This document shows, piece after piece, positions 16,549-27,677 of a stretch of DNA of 64,000 nucleotides. A program made the translations under genes and the position numbers. Source of the DNA: Streptococcus ratti FA-1 = DSM 20564 (GTDB lineage: Bacteria; Bacillota; Bacilli; Lactobacillales; Streptococcaceae); assembly GCF_000286075.1 (NCBI RefSeq), contig NZ_AJTZ01000003.1:62001-126000 (forward strand), read 5' to 3'. Below the pieces are notes generated by a model. The model saw nothing but the letters and a program-made list of their open reading frames with translations, did no database searches and had not been told where the DNA came from. Positions within the stretch are counted from its first letter, which is position 1; every line of letters begins with the position of its first letter.

Positions 16549-18840
16549 TTAGTTAAATAACTTGTAGTAGAAGCCTTTATTAGCCAAGAGTTCCTTATGG
16601 CTACCTTTTTCCACAATTCTACCTTGATCCATAACAATAATCCAATCTGTCCGTTGAGCAATACTCAAGCGATGAGCCACAAAAATAATCGTCTTATTGG
16701 TCATGGCCATAAGGTTATTGACTATTTTCTTTTCAGTCAGGACATCTAGACTGCTGGTGGCCTCATCCAAAATCAAAACTGGGGCTTGAGTTAAGAGAGC
16801 ACGAGCCAGAGCAATCCGTTGCTTCTGACCGCCGGAAACTCCAGCACTGTCAGACAACTCAGTCTGGTAACCCAGCGGCATTTGCTCAATGTCTGAGCGA
16901 ATCTCAGCAATTTCACAGGCTCGGATAATATCTTCGTGTGTAGTGCCTTCTTTGGCTCCCAAGATCAGATTATCCATGATAGTACCACTAAAAATATAGG
17001 CCTGCTGGGGTAGATAGCTTATGTGTTGCCGCAAGGTAGTTTTGTCAATCACCTTGAGATTATAGCCATTGATTCGGACAGCCCCGCAATTGGGTTCATA
17101 AAAATTGACCATCAACTTAGCTAGAGTTGTCTTACCCGATCCTGAAGAGCCTACTATGCTGACTTTAGAGCCTTTGGGAATAGTCAAATTGATACCTGAT
17201 ATAGTATCACGACCATAGCCATATTTATAGGACATCTTTTCAAAGGAGATATCACCATCTAAGAAGGCAACTTCTGAGAACTCACCATCATTTTCAAACT
17301 CAGACTTAACCAGATAGACTTCATTGAGACGGGTATTGGCTACTTGAGCTGATTGGAGCTTCGTCTGCAAATTAATAATATTTTCAAGAGGATTTGAAAA
17401 ATAACCCAAAAGCACATTAAAAGTAAGCATTTGTCCCGCTGACATTTTACCGCTCATAACTAATTTAGCTCCATACCAAAGGATAATAACATTTAAAATT
17501 AGTTTTGCGGCGGTTTTAATTGAAGTTTGAATAGCCCCATACTTACGTAATCTAAATGATTTCTCCAAAAAAATAACAAATTCCTTGTCAATTCTTTGGT
17601 AACTAACTTCTTCACTAGTTAAGGACTTAATAGTTTCTATTCCGTTAATATCTTCTATAACAGATGAAGACATCATTGCACTGCTTTCCATCACTTCATA
17701 GTTTAAATAGCCAAACATCTTCATGAATACGAAAAAAATAATGATGTAGATGGGAATAGAGACTAAGGCTAGGGAAAATAAAAATATATTTTGAATCAGA
17801 AGGACCCCGCCAACCAGAACAATCGTCGAAATATCTAGAATAATTGAAAAGATCGTTGAAGCCATAGCATCAATAATCTGATTGGCATCCGTAAAACGAG
17901 AAGTGATTTCTCCTGTTCGTCTTGTCGAAAAGAAAGACATGGGAAGGGTAAAAATGTGTTTAATATAAGTAAGTATAATATCAATTGTCAGCCTTTGCCC
18001 TAATACAATTAATAAGTACTCTTTAGCAAAAGTTATTATTCGTTGGATGACATAGATTATTATCAATCCTAAAGCGACAAGGCCCAAAGTTGAAATTTTT
18101 TGACTGGGAATATACTCATCCAGCATTACTTGGAGATAAAAAGCTCCAATAATTTCTACTAAAGTAATAATTAAACTCGCCATTATAATATAGATCAAGA
18201 GGCTCTTTTGCTTTAAAAAAGAAGGTATGAAACTTGTTAGTCCTCTTCTTTTATCTTTTTGAGGCTGATAATCATCCCTGGGAGAAAAGAAGATAGCTAG
18301 GCCCGTCCATTCATGCTGAAATCTCTCCTTAGACATGCGAACAACTTTGACAGAAGGATCTGGGTCTCCGATGATTAGACTATCCTCTTCATCGCCATAA
18401 ACAACATAGTAATGTTGAAGACGTCCATTTTTAACAACGTGAACAATAAAAGGATAAATAAGGTCATCATAATTAAATAAAGACATATCAGCATCTAGCG
18501 AGTAAGTTTCAAATCCAATACTTTTAGCCGCTTCAATGATTCCCAATGCTGTAGTGCCTTGTTGATCTGTCTTTGTAAGTTCACGCAAATGACTCAAGGA
18601 ATAATCTGAACCGTAGTGCTTAGCAACAGAAGCCAAGGCAGCTGGACCACAGTCTCTACTATCAATTTGTGGTACAAATTTAAAACGTCTAGTTCGATTC
18701 CACAAAAAAATTGAAGTTTTTTTAGAATTTTCCTTATTCATTGCTGGAGTTGTTTTAAAAAAGTCTTTTATAAATTCTAAGAATAAATTGACTAATAATA
18801 CCAAAACTACAGTCAAAAGAAGATAAGAAAATATGTTCAT
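16549..18840 (-). CDS. Peptidase-containing bacteriocin ABC transporter (C39)
   Basis: This 763-residue protein cleaves double-glycine leaders and exports the peptide. The C39 peptidase has Gln58 and Cys64 in PQIDSRDCGPA, His143 in LQHYYVVYG and Asp159 in GDPDPS. Six helices follow (about 215-470), then the ATPase with Walker A GSSGSGKTTLAK, signature VSGGQKQRIALAR and Walker B LILDEATSSLD. Unusually, residues 1-25 form an extra hydrophobic segment ahead of the peptidase. The upstream ATG has a good GAAGGAA site, whereas Met34 has none. It shares its strand with the double-glycine peptide gene at 19416-19772, its likely substrate. The usual accessory gene is broken. Confidence 0.92.
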   Translation of the reverse strand: MNIFSYLLLTVVLVLLVNLFLEFIKDFFKTTPAMNKENSKKTSIFLWNRTRRFKFVPQIDSRDCGPAALASVAKHYGSDYSLSHLRELTKTDQQGTTALGIIEAAKSIGFETYSLDADMSLFNYDDLIYPFIVHVVKNGRLQHYYVVYGDEEDSLIIGDPDPSVKVVRMSKERFQHEWTGLAIFFSPRDDYQPQKDKRRGLTSFIPSFLKQKSLLIYIIMASLIITLVEIIGAFYLQVMLDEYIPSQKISTLGLVALGLIIIYVIQRIITFAKEYLLIVLGQRLTIDIILTYIKHIFTLPMSFFSTRRTGEITSRFTDANQIIDAMASTIFSIILDISTIVLVGGVLLIQNIFLFSLALVSIPIYIIIFFVFMKMFGYLNYEVMESSAMMSSSVIEDINGIETIKSLTSEEVSYQRIDKEFVIFLEKSFRLRKYGAIQTSIKTAAKLILNVIILWYGAKLVMSGKMSAGQMLTFNVLLGYFSNPLENIINLQTKLQSAQVANTRLNEVYLVKSEFENDGEFSEVAFLDGDISFEKMSYKYGYGRDTISGINLTIPKGSKVSIVGSSGSGKTTLAKLMVNFYEPNCGAVRINGYNLKVIDKTTLRQHISYLPQQAYIFSGTIMDNLILGAKEGTTHEDIIRACEIAEIRSDIEQMPLGYQTELSDSAGVSGGQKQRIALARALLTQAPVLILDEATSSLDVLTEKKIVNNLMAMTNKTIIFVAHRLSIAQRTDWIIVMDQGRIVEKGSHKELLANKGFYYKLFN

Positions 18841-18976
18841 ATATCATTCCTTCTACTCAAAGGCACCCAGAAAACTCAAAACCTTCTTCTGTTTAACACT
18901 CGTAAACGTTGTTAAATCAAGTTTTTGATTTTTAAAAAAAGCTTTTAGAGGTATCCTTAACAAACTATTCACAAAA

Positions 18977-19003
18977 AGCCTGACATCTGTGTAGTCAGGC
19001 TAG
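18977..19003. terminator. Hairpin upstream of the C39 transporter gene
   Basis: AGCCTGAC and GTCAGGCT pair across an ATCTGTGTA loop. It lies between the decayed peptide region and the transporter gene and may end the peptide transcript. Confidence 0.5.
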
Positions 19004-19054
19004 TGCTCATATTAGAACTGATGTATTGTTAGTTAGCCATTGCATCATTGGCCA

Positions 19055-19214
19055 CTATGAATTTACTTCTCATGCTCAAAAACTCCTGAGTATGAGAACG
19101 AACCACCTGATGAAATTCCTGTTACGTCGTATCCACAATTATTAAACCTAAGTTGACAGGAGGAGTATTACCTGTACCAGAAAATTTGCTAACAATACTC
19201 CCCATAATTTTCTC
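19055..19214 (-). pseudogene. Decayed secreted-peptide gene
   Basis: The minus strand holds a short frame MGSIVSKFSGTGNTPPVNLG that goes out of frame, then NCGYDVTGISSGGSFSYSG followed by VFEHEK and a stop in the shifted frame. The Gly/Ser/Tyr/Asn-rich composition resembles the C-terminal half of the intact peptide at 19416-19772 (both contain SGTG and aromatic Ser/Gly runs). No leader or start can be made out. I read it as a frameshifted second peptide gene of the same module; confidence is low. Confidence 0.35.
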
Positions 19215-19261
19215 ACATGAACTTTGAATAATCCCTCAGGTATAAATTATAGCGTTTCCTA

Positions 19262-19287
19262 TATACATAAGATCATGCTTATGTATA
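19262..19287. terminator. Perfect inverted repeat (10-bp arms)
   Basis: TATACATAAG and CTTATGTATA flank a six-base loop. It lies downstream of the intact peptide gene and could be an RNA stem or a regulator site. No U tract follows. Confidence 0.4.
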
Positions 19288-19415
19288 CACCCGCATCACC
19301 CTAAAATAATTGTCACATTCGACTTTAGCCACTTGCACAGGTAAAATCATCAAGCGCTAATTATTCTATAAAAAGGGTACCTCATCATGATAAAATCTAC
19401 TTGGTTTAATTAACT

Positions 19416-19772
19416 TTACCATCCAGAAGTGAAACTCTGATTATAATTAACATAGCCACCTGTCGGATTACTTGAACTACCTGTGCCACTAGTAGGAGTA
19501 GTAGAGATATCATACTGGTAATTACTAAATCCTCTATTACCTTGAGCTGAGTATCCTATAAAACTATTATAATTACCAATACCCCAGGACATGAGTGAAC
19601 TTTCCCAACCAGCTTTAACAATGTTCCAAGTATACATAGCAATTTCGCCATTAGTTGCTTCACCTTGCAACATCCGATTAGCTAAAACTTCACCTTCAGT
19701 AGCTCCGCCTGTCGTATAAGACAACTTATCTAAACTTGTAGCTTTAAAATCTTCAAACGCTTGACATTTCAT
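19416..19772 (-). CDS. Double-glycine leader secreted peptide (bacteriocin-like)
   Basis: The 118-residue product starts MKCQAFEDFKATSLDKLSYTTGG. This leader ends in Gly-Gly with Leu and hydrophobic residues at the spacing C39 peptidases recognise. The predicted mature part is about 95 residues, very rich in Gly, Ser, Asn, Thr and Tyr towards the C terminus, with no cysteine and several Trp. It is larger and more polar than normal pore-forming class II bacteriocins. The gene is upstream of a C39 ABC transporter on the same strand. A strong AAAAGGAG ribosome site precedes it. Its role is unknown; bacteriocin, signal or surface peptide are possible. Confidence 0.75.
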   Translation of the reverse strand: MKCQAFEDFKATSLDKLSYTTGGATEGEVLANRMLQGEATNGEIAMYTWNIVKAGWESSLMSWGIGNYNSFIGYSAQGNRGFSNYQYDISTTPTSGTGSSSNPTGGYVNYNQSFTSGW

Positions 19773-20215
19773 AATACTTTGCTCCTTTTAATTTTGCATA
19801 TTAGTTTAACATAAAAATTAACTTATAGCATAATTTAATGGTTATTTTAGTCTTTTTTTAGTATTATTGAAATATTTTAGTAAATATTCTGTCATTTCAA
19901 CTATTTCCCTAGTATCTATCCATCTTTGTTTTTTACTCAGAATAAATATACTATAATAAAAAATTCGAAGATAGAACTATGCCATAATCGCTCAATAGCA
20001 AGGTAGATTTGATATATCTAATAGCGACAGTAAAAAATTTCATTGAATCCAAGCCCATAGGGAAGTTTTTCTATGTCCTAAAATTGAACAACAAATCTAG
20101 AGAGCCTCAACTATATAACTATCATCCTTTAACTTATCATCGTTATTTTTGCTATCTAAAATAGCGCAAGCTTCCTTTTTTTGATATAATAAAACATATT
20201 ATTCAGGAGTATATT
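19773..20215. other. AT-rich intergenic stretch upstream of manO
   Basis: No supportable ORF. It contains the start regions of both the leftward peptide gene and rightward manO. The middle (about 19970-20110) looks like degraded coding sequence, but I could not assign it. Confidence 0.4.
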
Positions 20216-20593
20216 ATGGCACAATCAATTAACACAAAAGTGGAATACACTGGTAAAGGTGTCTCTTATTTAGGTATTGGCGGTAAGGTCGGAAAGTTTC
20301 TCTTGGGCGATCGCGGCTTTGAATTTTACAACGATGCAAATGTCGAACATTTCATTCAGATTCCTTGGACAAGCATCATTGAAATGGGCGCCAATGTCAG
20401 CCGCAAAAAGGTCAGTCGCCATTTTGAAATCGTTACTGACCAGGGAAAATTTCTCTTTGCATCATCTGATTCAGGTAAAATTTTAAAAATAGCCCGTGAG
20501 CATATCGGCAACGACAAGGTTTTGAGGTACCCCAGCCTCATTCAAAAAATTGCTTCGCGTTTTAGCAGAAAACATAAAACAGCTAAGCCTTAA
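20216..20593 (+). CDS. manO: DUF956 protein ManO
   Basis: The 125-residue protein is a DUF956 member. DUF956 proteins are normally encoded immediately after the mannose PTS genes manLMN and are called ManO; they are thought to modulate the PTS, but the mechanism is not established. The sequence has the family features GVSYLGIGGKVGKFLLGDRGFEF, then IQIPWTSIIEMGANV, and a basic C terminus (ASRFSRKHKTAKP). Here a bacteriocin export module of about 4 kb on the opposite strand separates it from manN. It therefore needs its own promoter. Confidence 0.88.
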   Translation: MAQSINTKVEYTGKGVSYLGIGGKVGKFLLGDRGFEFYNDANVEHFIQIPWTSIIEMGANVSRKKVSRHFEIVTDQGKFLFASSDSGKILKIAREHIGNDKVLRYPSLIQKIASRFSRKHKTAKP

Positions 20594-20624
20594 ACAGCTA
20601 AGCTATTCATTTGATAAATGAGTC

Positions 20625-20815
20625 CACTAAAAAATGAGGCTGAGACAAATGTTATATAAATAGCCGTAGCAGTTTGACACAGTGGTTGATTTGAAGTCCT
20701 TATCCCTTGCTTTGCAAGTGATAGCGGTCTCCCTAACCAACTGTGCGGGGGTGGGACTACAAAATCAATTTCTACGAAATCTCGATTTTTGTCCCACTCC
20801 CATTTTTTAGTTTTC
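20625..20815. repeat. About 190-bp element with inverted ends (dispersed repeat copy B)
   Basis: Both ends read CTAAAAAATG followed by a purine-rich TGRGACAAA when taken inward (the right end on the minus strand), giving terminal inverted repeats. The inside holds a reverse-complemented copy of the 12971-13030 repeat (shared GGTTAGGGA, GCTATCACTTG and AGCAAGG). It lies between the convergent manO and acyltransferase genes, and its ends may double as terminators. Confidence 0.5.
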
Positions 20816-21889
20816 ATAGTCCCCAAAAGGCAGCCAGCTGTCTACTTTCATAATCACTTGCTTCAGATTCAGCCAGTCAAACAGCTTTATTCTCAGCATC
20901 TCGACTGCGGTAGAGACCACATAAATAAGAAAAGCCGTTCCCAAAATCAGAAAAGGAAAGAGCCAGATAGGCGCTGTAACAAACGATTCAAAACCATCTT
21001 CTAAGAAAAAGCGAACCATTAAAGGGTTAAGGTGAAACAGGTAAACTCCCAGTGTTGTCGGAGCCAGCACCCTAATTAATTTGAAAAAACGGCTGTCTTT
21101 TTTGATATCTAAGGTTGCAAAGAAGATAAAAATAGCTAAGGCTTCACAAAGAAGAGTTGGTGAAGTGTACCAATACCAAATATCGCCGATGAGCAGTTTA
21201 GCAGTCAGCGTTGCAGCCATGGCTGTCAGAGCAATCAAAAGGATTAGTCTGCGGCTGAATAATTTTTTCAAATCAAGCCGCTGCAAGTAAGCACCGATAA
21301 TATACAGAACGATCAGCCAATTCATACTAAAGCCCTTGGCAAATGAAAATTCATCCACCTTGGTATTAAATAAAACTGGAAGCACGGAAAAAAAGACAAT
21401 GGCCAGAGTGACGATATGCTTTAAATCTCTTGTTCTTATCCTTTTTAAAGCTATGTTCAAAATAGGCATGAAAATCAAAAGTCCAAAATAAGCAGTCACA
21501 TACCAATACTGTCCTGTGATAATAGGAAGGAAGGCCTCAATCCAGTCGCGGTAAGTTATTGGTTTTTGCAAAACCGTAAAAATACCGGTAAAAGCAAATG
21601 TATAAAAGAAAACCTGCAGCCATAAAGAAAGGCATTTCGAATAGCGATAGCGTGAATGAGCACCAACATAGCCGCTAATCAAGGCATAACAGTTAACAGC
21701 ACTGTAAGCCAGCACTTGAATGCCCCAAGTCACAAAATAATAAGGATCAAAATCCTCCTCTACAGTTGAGCGAATGCCGCCTTTTCCCAAAACATGGGTG
21801 ACAACAATCATAAACATGGCAAAAATACGAAGAAAATCGATCCCAGAATTATAGTGTGACTGTCTTTTTTCTCTAATCTTTTCTCTCAT
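20807..21889 (-). CDS. Membrane acyltransferase family 3 protein
   Basis: This 360-residue protein has about ten membrane helices and the acyltransferase_3 pattern. It begins with a basic cytosolic start, then GIDFLRIFAMFMIVVTHV with the conserved His in the first helix region, and continues YFVTWGIQVLAYSAVNCYALISGYVG. Family members O-acetylate cell wall glycans or other surface sugars using cytosolic acyl-CoA. The substrate here cannot be deduced. The gene is alone, convergent with manO and divergent from the serS T-box leader. The C terminus ends inside the inverted-repeat element at 20625-20815. Confidence 0.85.
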   Translation of the reverse strand: MREKIREKRQSHYNSGIDFLRIFAMFMIVVTHVLGKGGIRSTVEEDFDPYYFVTWGIQVLAYSAVNCYALISGYVGAHSRYRYSKCLSLWLQVFFYTFAFTGIFTVLQKPITYRDWIEAFLPIITGQYWYVTAYFGLLIFMPILNIALKRIRTRDLKHIVTLAIVFFSVLPVLFNTKVDEFSFAKGFSMNWLIVLYIIGAYLQRLDLKKLFSRRLILLIALTAMAATLTAKLLIGDIWYWYTSPTLLCEALAIFIFFATLDIKKDSRFFKLIRVLAPTTLGVYLFHLNPLMVRFFLEDGFESFVTAPIWLFPFLILGTAFLIYVVSTAVEMLRIKLFDWLNLKQVIMKVDSWLPFGDYEN

Positions 21890-22034
21890 CGTTTTACCAT
21901 TTTAACATAGGAAAGAGGCAATCGGAAAAATGTTTTAAATTTGAGACATTTTGTTAAGGCGATTTCATAAAATTAATGATTCTGAACAAGAGAATTCCTG
22001 CCTTTCATGTTTACATTCTATTTTAAATCCTGTA

Positions 22035-22222
22035 TAATGAAAGCAACGGACAAGTAACATTGAATCTTTTTCAGAAAGCCTGCGGCTGCTGCGAGCAGGT
22101 AAAGAAACCGTGTGAAATTCTACCGTGAAATTTTTATTTATTATAGTAATTAAGGGCACAGAATGTGAAGCTGGATGGAACCGCGCTTAAAGCGCTCCAG
22201 CAAGTCACTGTCTGTGTTTTTA
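22035..22222 (+). promoter_or_regulatory. T-box riboswitch, serine type
   Basis: The serS leader has the T-box core TGGAACCGCG (about 22176-22185) inside the arms GCTGGA/TCCAGC. A long competing terminator pairs CACAGAATGTGA with TCACTGTCTGTG and is followed by TTTTTA. A serine codon TCT at 22119-22121, followed by A as usual after a specifier, sits in AATTCTACCGTG and is the likely specifier. Uncharged tRNA-Ser would stabilise the antiterminator and let serS be read. Confidence 0.85.
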
Positions 22223-22228
22223 TGTTAA

Positions 22229-23521
<1,293 letters not shown>

Positions 23522-23560
23522 ACACAGCCATAGCTAATTAATCGTTTTTACTCCATCACA

Positions 23561-23598
23561 ACTAGAGTGCACTGCAGATGCACCCTAGTTTTTTTCTT
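23561..23598 (+). terminator. Terminator of serS
   Basis: AACTAGAGTGCA pairs with TGCACCCTAGTT (one mismatch) and is followed by TTTTTTT, 40 bases after the serS stop. The rest up to the IS at 23787 shows no convincing gene. Confidence 0.85.
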
Positions 23599-23786
23599 AA
23601 TAAGCCCTATTTTAGAATCTTTGCGATTAATCGAAAAGCCCTGCAAAAGCTGTCAATATAAGAGAATGATTTTTGTTCTGCCATCTTTTCTACTTATAGC
23701 AAGAGAGAAAAGGTTGTTTTATTTTACGTTACTTTTAAAAAATTATCCGAATACATCAAAAAAATTAAGTATACATAGCAAATCCT

Positions 23787-25055
23787 CACGACAAACGCAT
23801 GAGACGCTCCAATTCATTTTCTGAACGATAGAACCCTTTTTTAACTTAGAGTAGGCGGCTTAGATACTTGTCAAAGGACAAACTAAGGACATATTTCTTA
23901 TGCCTCATACTCATTTTCTTTCCTGTATCTAGTCGCTTCAATACAGCTAAACAAAATTTATCCATCACATTCAAATTAAAAGCTAAGTGCTTGTTTAGCG
24001 TCTTATTGGCATCCTCACGAAAAACAACATCCAATAACCAGTGCATACTTTCTATCTGCCAATGCCCTCTAACATAAGCACACAATTCCTGAGCACTGAC
24101 CTGGCAACTCAGAATAAAGTAGCGACTCTCTTTGCTTTCTTGTCCATTCTTTGTTATCTGAATACGAGCTCGACCTATACTCTGAATATGTCCCCAATCC
24201 GGATGAACTTTTCTCAGCCAACCGACATCGTGGAGGACATCATACTGTCTGACCTCGATTTGACCGTGGGCTTTTTCAACGGTTTCGTAAGTATCATCCC
24301 GCCTAGAATCCAACTCAAAATAGGGACGAATATCCTCTAATAGTCCCTTCTGATTCTCTTTAACAGCCAAACAGTAGTCGCCTTTTTTCTGGATAATCTT
24401 TTCCGCAATGGCCTTTTGAGTTCCTATAGCATCTATACTAATCAGGCAACCTTTGATAGAAATCATATCTAGTAAGACGGGGAACGCTGTGATTTCGTTG
24501 CTCTTCTCATCAGTCGCCACTTGACCGTAGGCTATCCCTAAGTCTGTCGCATAAGCTGTGACAATATGCAAGGCTTTCTGGGTTTGACTGGCGTTGCCTC
24601 GGACAGTTTTGCCATCAATCGCAACCAACCGTTTCGAAAAGGTTGTAAAAGTCTTGGCAGAGAGATCAGCCTCCTCTAAAATGTTAGCCCACATCTGCGT
24701 AACTTCTACAAGAACCTGTGGGTCTAATGTCGCGAAAACACGCTGAAGCGTATCGTGTGATGGGATGCCATTTTCTAAACTAAGAACAGTCCGTAAGGAG
24801 CTTTCGTAGGCATTGCCAAAGGCTTCAATCTCATCCCAGTACTCTGCGCCTGATAAACGAGCGAAGAATATTAAGAGAACAATGTCTGATAACAAATGTT
24901 TGATTTTCCAGGGCTCCCTGACATCTCTAACTTCTACCAAAAAACGAATCATCTCATTCATAACTACGACCTCCACTACTATTATAACGGAAGTCCTTTA
25001 TCTCGTTTATGAAATTAATTTCTGAAAACGATATTTTCTTCATGCGTTTGTCGTG
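23787..25055 (-). mobile_element. Complete ISAs1-family insertion sequence
   Basis: The element of 1269 bp has perfect 16-bp terminal inverted repeats, CACGACAAACGCATGA at the left and its reverse complement at 25040-25055. It is flanked by an exact 9-bp direct repeat GCAAATCCT (23778-23786 and 25056-25064), a target duplication. It carries one transposase gene on the minus strand. The identical ends and duplication point to a fairly recent insertion. It landed just upstream of the double-glycine peptide gene at 25178 and may have displaced that gene's promoter. Confidence 0.92.
23846..24976 (-). CDS. ISAs1-family transposase
   Basis: The 376-residue protein matches ISAs1-type (H-repeat associated) transposases. 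The N-terminal DDE_Tnp_1-associated region is visible as EVRDVREPWKIKHLLSDIVLLIFFARLSGAEYWDEI. The DDE core includes VAIDGKTVRG near residue 123 and VSIDAIGTQ, with the C-terminal RGHWQIESMHWLLDVVFRED supplying the Glu. The reading frame is intact over its full length, so the IS may be active. Confidence 0.93.
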   Translation of the reverse strand: MEVVVMNEMIRFLVEVRDVREPWKIKHLLSDIVLLIFFARLSGAEYWDEIEAFGNAYESSLRTVLSLENGIPSHDTLQRVFATLDPQVLVEVTQMWANILEEADLSAKTFTTFSKRLVAIDGKTVRGNASQTQKALHIVTAYATDLGIAYGQVATDEKSNEITAFPVLLDMISIKGCLISIDAIGTQKAIAEKIIQKKGDYCLAVKENQKGLLEDIRPYFELDSRRDDTYETVEKAHGQIEVRQYDVLHDVGWLRKVHPDWGHIQSIGRARIQITKNGQESKESRYFILSCQVSAQELCAYVRGHWQIESMHWLLDVVFREDANKTLNKHLAFNLNVMDKFCLAVLKRLDTGKKMSMRHKKYVLSLSFDKYLSRLL

Positions 25056-25177
25056 GCAAATCCTGCTTATCCTTGATTTTTTCTTAAAACCAGCCTAAAA
25101 TAAAAAATGTATCCAATAAGTTAAAATCCTATTACTTAATTGAGCAAGAGTAAATGAAATTTAAAGGAGAGTTTGTC

Positions 25178-25405
25178 TTGAATTCTTTAGCTTTTGATCA
25201 GTTCGAACTTATGGACAATGACATGCTTGCCAGTGTGGAAGGCGGAGTCAATTGGGATCGTGTTTTTGGTGGTACTACAGTTTATCTTGGTGCGACCATG
25301 GCACTTTGCGCAACTACCGGTCCGATTGGTTGGGGAGTGGGAGCCGCATACCTTGCTACTTGTGCAGCTTCAGGTGCATACATTGGCTATGGTCTGGCAA
25401 CCTAA
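25178..25405 (+). CDS. Double-glycine class II bacteriocin-like peptide
   Basis: From a TTG start this gives 75 residues: a 23-residue leader (TTG-encoded Met, then NSLAFDQFELMDNDMLASVEGG) and a 52-residue Gly/Ala-rich mature part with two cysteines and several GxxxG-like spacings. An ATG lies eight codons upstream, but AAAGGAG sits inside that extension, eight bases before the TTG. The leader also matches that of the peptide at 28920, which begins at the same point, so TTG is preferred. The leader resembles S. mutans NlmA-type leaders. A membrane protein gene follows and may be its immunity gene. The ISAs1 insertion ends 123 bases upstream. Confidence 0.82.
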   Translation: MNSLAFDQFELMDNDMLASVEGGVNWDRVFGGTTVYLGATMALCATTGPIGWGVGAAYLATCAASGAYIGYGLAT

Positions 25406-25448
25406 TCTAGGTATTTGTTAAAGCAAGCTACGTTTTGAGGTGGTTATC

Positions 25449-25805
25449 GTGAGAAGAAAAAGTTCTTTTATCATTTGTACAGCAATTATCATCATATCAA
25501 ACATTCTTATGATGACAGTGGTTAACAATGGTGAGGAGAAATTATCAAATCTATTTGTAATAGCGATTGCATTAGTTTGCTTTCCAGGCTTTTTGTGGGC
25601 AATTGATAATGGGATGATTTCACTTATCAGGATTGAATCTTCTGCACTACTTCTTCTCGCTGTCCTTTCTGCTATACGTTTAATCAATAGAATTGACACT
25701 TTACCCACTATGGTGAACTCTGCAGTAATCATTGTCGCTTTGGGTTTAACAACAGTGTTGTTAGTTGCTGGAATTGTCAGATGGATAAATAAAAAGAAGG
25801 GTTGA
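25449..25805 (+). CDS. Small membrane protein, possible bacteriocin immunity
   Basis: The product (118 residues from the GTG at 25449) has four hydrophobic segments and a basic N terminus (VRRKSSF) and C terminus (RWINKKKG). It follows a double-glycine bacteriocin gene by about 40 bases on the same strand. Small multi-helix proteins in this position often give immunity. I do not recognise a named family. The GTG at 25449 is preferred because TGAGGTGG lies six to ten bases upstream; a GTG at 25440 is also in frame but overlaps that site. Confidence 0.6.
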   Translation: MRRKSSFIICTAIIIISNILMMTVVNNGEEKLSNLFVIAIALVCFPGFLWAIDNGMISLIRIESSALLLLAVLSAIRLINRIDTLPTMVNSAVIIVALGLTTVLLVAGIVRWINKKKG

Positions 25806-25861
25806 TTAAATAACAATCATAGCTGTAAAATAAACTTCAAATAAAAATCCTCAGAAAATAC

Positions 25862-25915
25862 TGAACTGCACCCCAGAAGTTAGATTTTTTGTCTAACTTT
25901 TTAGGGTACAGTACA
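25862..25915. repeat. IS3-type end palindrome, solo copy
   Basis: TGAACTGCACCCC ... GTTAGA / TCTAAC ... GGGTACAGTACA forms a near-perfect palindrome. It matches the right end of the IS3-family element at 38408-39845 (same TGAACTGCACCCC and GTTAGA). No transposase sequence is attached. Confidence 0.6.
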
Positions 25916-25989
25916 TACTTTTCGAGGGCTTTTTTGTTTCGTTTCAAAAGTTTTCTAATTAAAAGAAAAGACAAAAATGGCCCATATCA

Positions 25990-26013
25990 ACTTGACAGCT
26001 GACAATGAGCCAA
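25990..26013 (+). repeat. Relic of an ISL3-type right end
   Basis: The stretch ACAGCTGACAATGAGCCAA closely matches ACAGTTGACAATGAGCCAA, the right end of the ISL3-family element at 51720-51739. There is no transposase beside it. Confidence 0.4.
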
Positions 26014-26051
26014 TAAATCTAAATCAGAATATGGACAGACTGATTGCTGCG

Positions 26052-27677
<1,626 letters not shown>

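Noticed and set aside
21965..22159. A 64-codon minus-strand frame ahead of serS
   Set aside because: It covers the T-box leader, whose conserved RNA elements explain the sequence.
25418..25816. A 132-codon minus-strand frame
   Set aside because: It is antisense to the membrane protein gene at 25449-25805, which is placed behind a bacteriocin gene and has the better start signals.
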